A stretch of DNA of 43,263 nt from contig KB900601.1 in the NCBI GenBank assembly GCA_000378905.1, forward strand, positions 1 to 43,263. The letters run 5' to 3'. The position numbers and the translations under genes were made by a program. This document shows positions 42,738 to 43,263 of this stretch, in pieces; the stretch's first letter is position 1; the number at the start of each line of letters is the position of its first letter. Below the pieces are notes generated by a model. That model made no database searches and was not told where the DNA came from. It saw only the letters and a list, made by a program, of their open reading frames with translations. The DNA is from an actinobacterium SCGC AAA028-A23 (lineage in GTDB: Bacteria; Actinomycetota; Actinomycetes; Nanopelagicales; Nanopelagicaceae).

Positions 42738-43263
42738 ATGGCGGCATCACCAAAACCCATCGACCTTTACCAAGGACAAGCGGGTAGCCTTGCTCAAATG
42801 AGTTCAGATTCAGTGCAATCCAAGGCGGCCGAGGCCATCCTAAAAGCGCTGGAATCAGCCACCAAAGCTGGATCACTAACTGCTCAAATTCCAGAGAAGT
42901 TAATTCTGGACCGACCAAAAAATCGTGAACATGGCGACTATGCCACTTCGATTGCTTTAACGCTTGCGAAGACTGCGAATTTACAACCGCGAGCTATTGC
43001 CGAAATAATCACTAAAACATTAAATGATGAAAATTTATTAACACCAGCTGGAATCAGCAAGGTTGAAATAGCAGGGCCTGGATTTATTAATATTACGTTA
43101 GAGGTTGCAAATCAAGGAAGTGTAGTAAGCGACATTTTAAGATTAAAGGAAAAGTTTGGAACTGGTTCAGTACTTTCTGGAAAGAAAGTTAACCTTGAAT
43201 TCGTAAGTGCAAATCCAACTGGACCAATTCATTTAGGACATACTCGCTGGGCTGCCGTTGGTG
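42738..43263 (+). CDS. argS: Arginyl-tRNA synthetase, N-terminal part (3' end outside window)
   Basis: Open from ATG 42738 to the window edge, about 175 residues. The N-terminal Arg-S domain (LILDRPKNREHGDYATSIAL, GPGFINI) is followed by the class I catalytic core start VNLEFVSANPTGPIHLGHTRWA with the HIGH motif as HLGH. It charges tRNA-Arg. The first 20 residues may be extra: an in-frame ATG at 42798 (MSSDSVQSKAAEAI) is an alternative, but neither has a good ribosome site. Position next to lysA is standard for actinobacteria. Confidence 0.92.
   Translation, partial: MAASPKPIDLYQGQAGSLAQMSSDSVQSKAAEAILKALESATKAGSLTAQIPEKLILDRPKNREHGDYATSIALTLAKTANLQPRAIAEIITKTLNDENLLTPAGISKVEIAGPGFINITLEVANQGSVVSDILRLKEKFGTGSVLSGKKVNLEFVSANPTGPIHLGHTRWAAVG

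Noticed and set aside
42727-42918. 63-residue minus-strand ORF facing argS
   Set aside because: It is antisense to the argS N-terminus, which has clear homology and a start at 42738.

Overview
The window reads as chromosomal DNA of a streamlined, low-GC actinobacterium; the freshwater acI / Nanopelagicales lineage (Planktophila-like) is my best guess. The strongest evidence is gene order. Read from the right edge, argS, tRNA-Leu, a small ORF, lysA, hom, thrC, thrB, rho, rpmE, prfA, prmC, a Sua5-like gene, glyA, a WecA-type transferase, two AtpI-like proteins and atpBEFHAGDC follow the classic actinobacterial order (as in Mycobacterium), with murA and a divergent PduO-type cobalamin adenosyltransferase just beyond. 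Genes are packed: many starts and stops overlap by 1-4 nt, and four of six convergent pairs share their stop codons. I see no rRNA, insertion sequence, phage or CRISPR.

Layout. 1-2220: a branched-chain amino acid (Liv) transporter locus. The binding protein is intact, but livH is split across an inverted junction near position 551. 2547-8114: a thioredoxin/TPR protein, an AI-2E family transporter, an alpha/beta hydrolase, an aldehyde dehydrogenase and a MalY/PatB-type PLP enzyme. 8145-17106: a carbohydrate-acid region. It holds two SDR oxidoreductases, a U32-like barrel protein, an APH-fold kinase and an enolase paralogue. Beside them lie an IlvD/Edd-family sugar-acid dehydratase, an FAH-family enzyme and a 2,5-dioxovalerate-type aldehyde dehydrogenase. 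The last three suit non-phosphorylative oxidation of a pentonate towards 2-oxoglutarate. 17159-20804: a zinc-ribbon protein, an ABC-2 exporter, a secreted Lys/Pro-rich protein, a DUF2007-like membrane protein and the cobalamin enzyme. 20842-43263: cell-wall synthesis, gluconeogenesis, ATP synthase, translation and termination factors, aspartate-family amino acids and argS.

Most notable points: the inverted livH junction; a kinase/enolase-paralogue operon that could be an undescribed acid-utilisation pathway; overlapping divergent -10 elements and a recurring 6-nt spacing from -10 to start codon that suggests leaderless transcripts; an operator-like palindrome in the sugar-acid region; an epsilon subunit lacking its C-terminal helices; a Sua5-like protein lacking its signature residues; a Rho with an Asn-rich insert; a structured rpmE leader; and a lysA with no conventional start codon that preserves its conserved N-terminus. 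All functions are read from sequence motifs; no database search or experiment was done.
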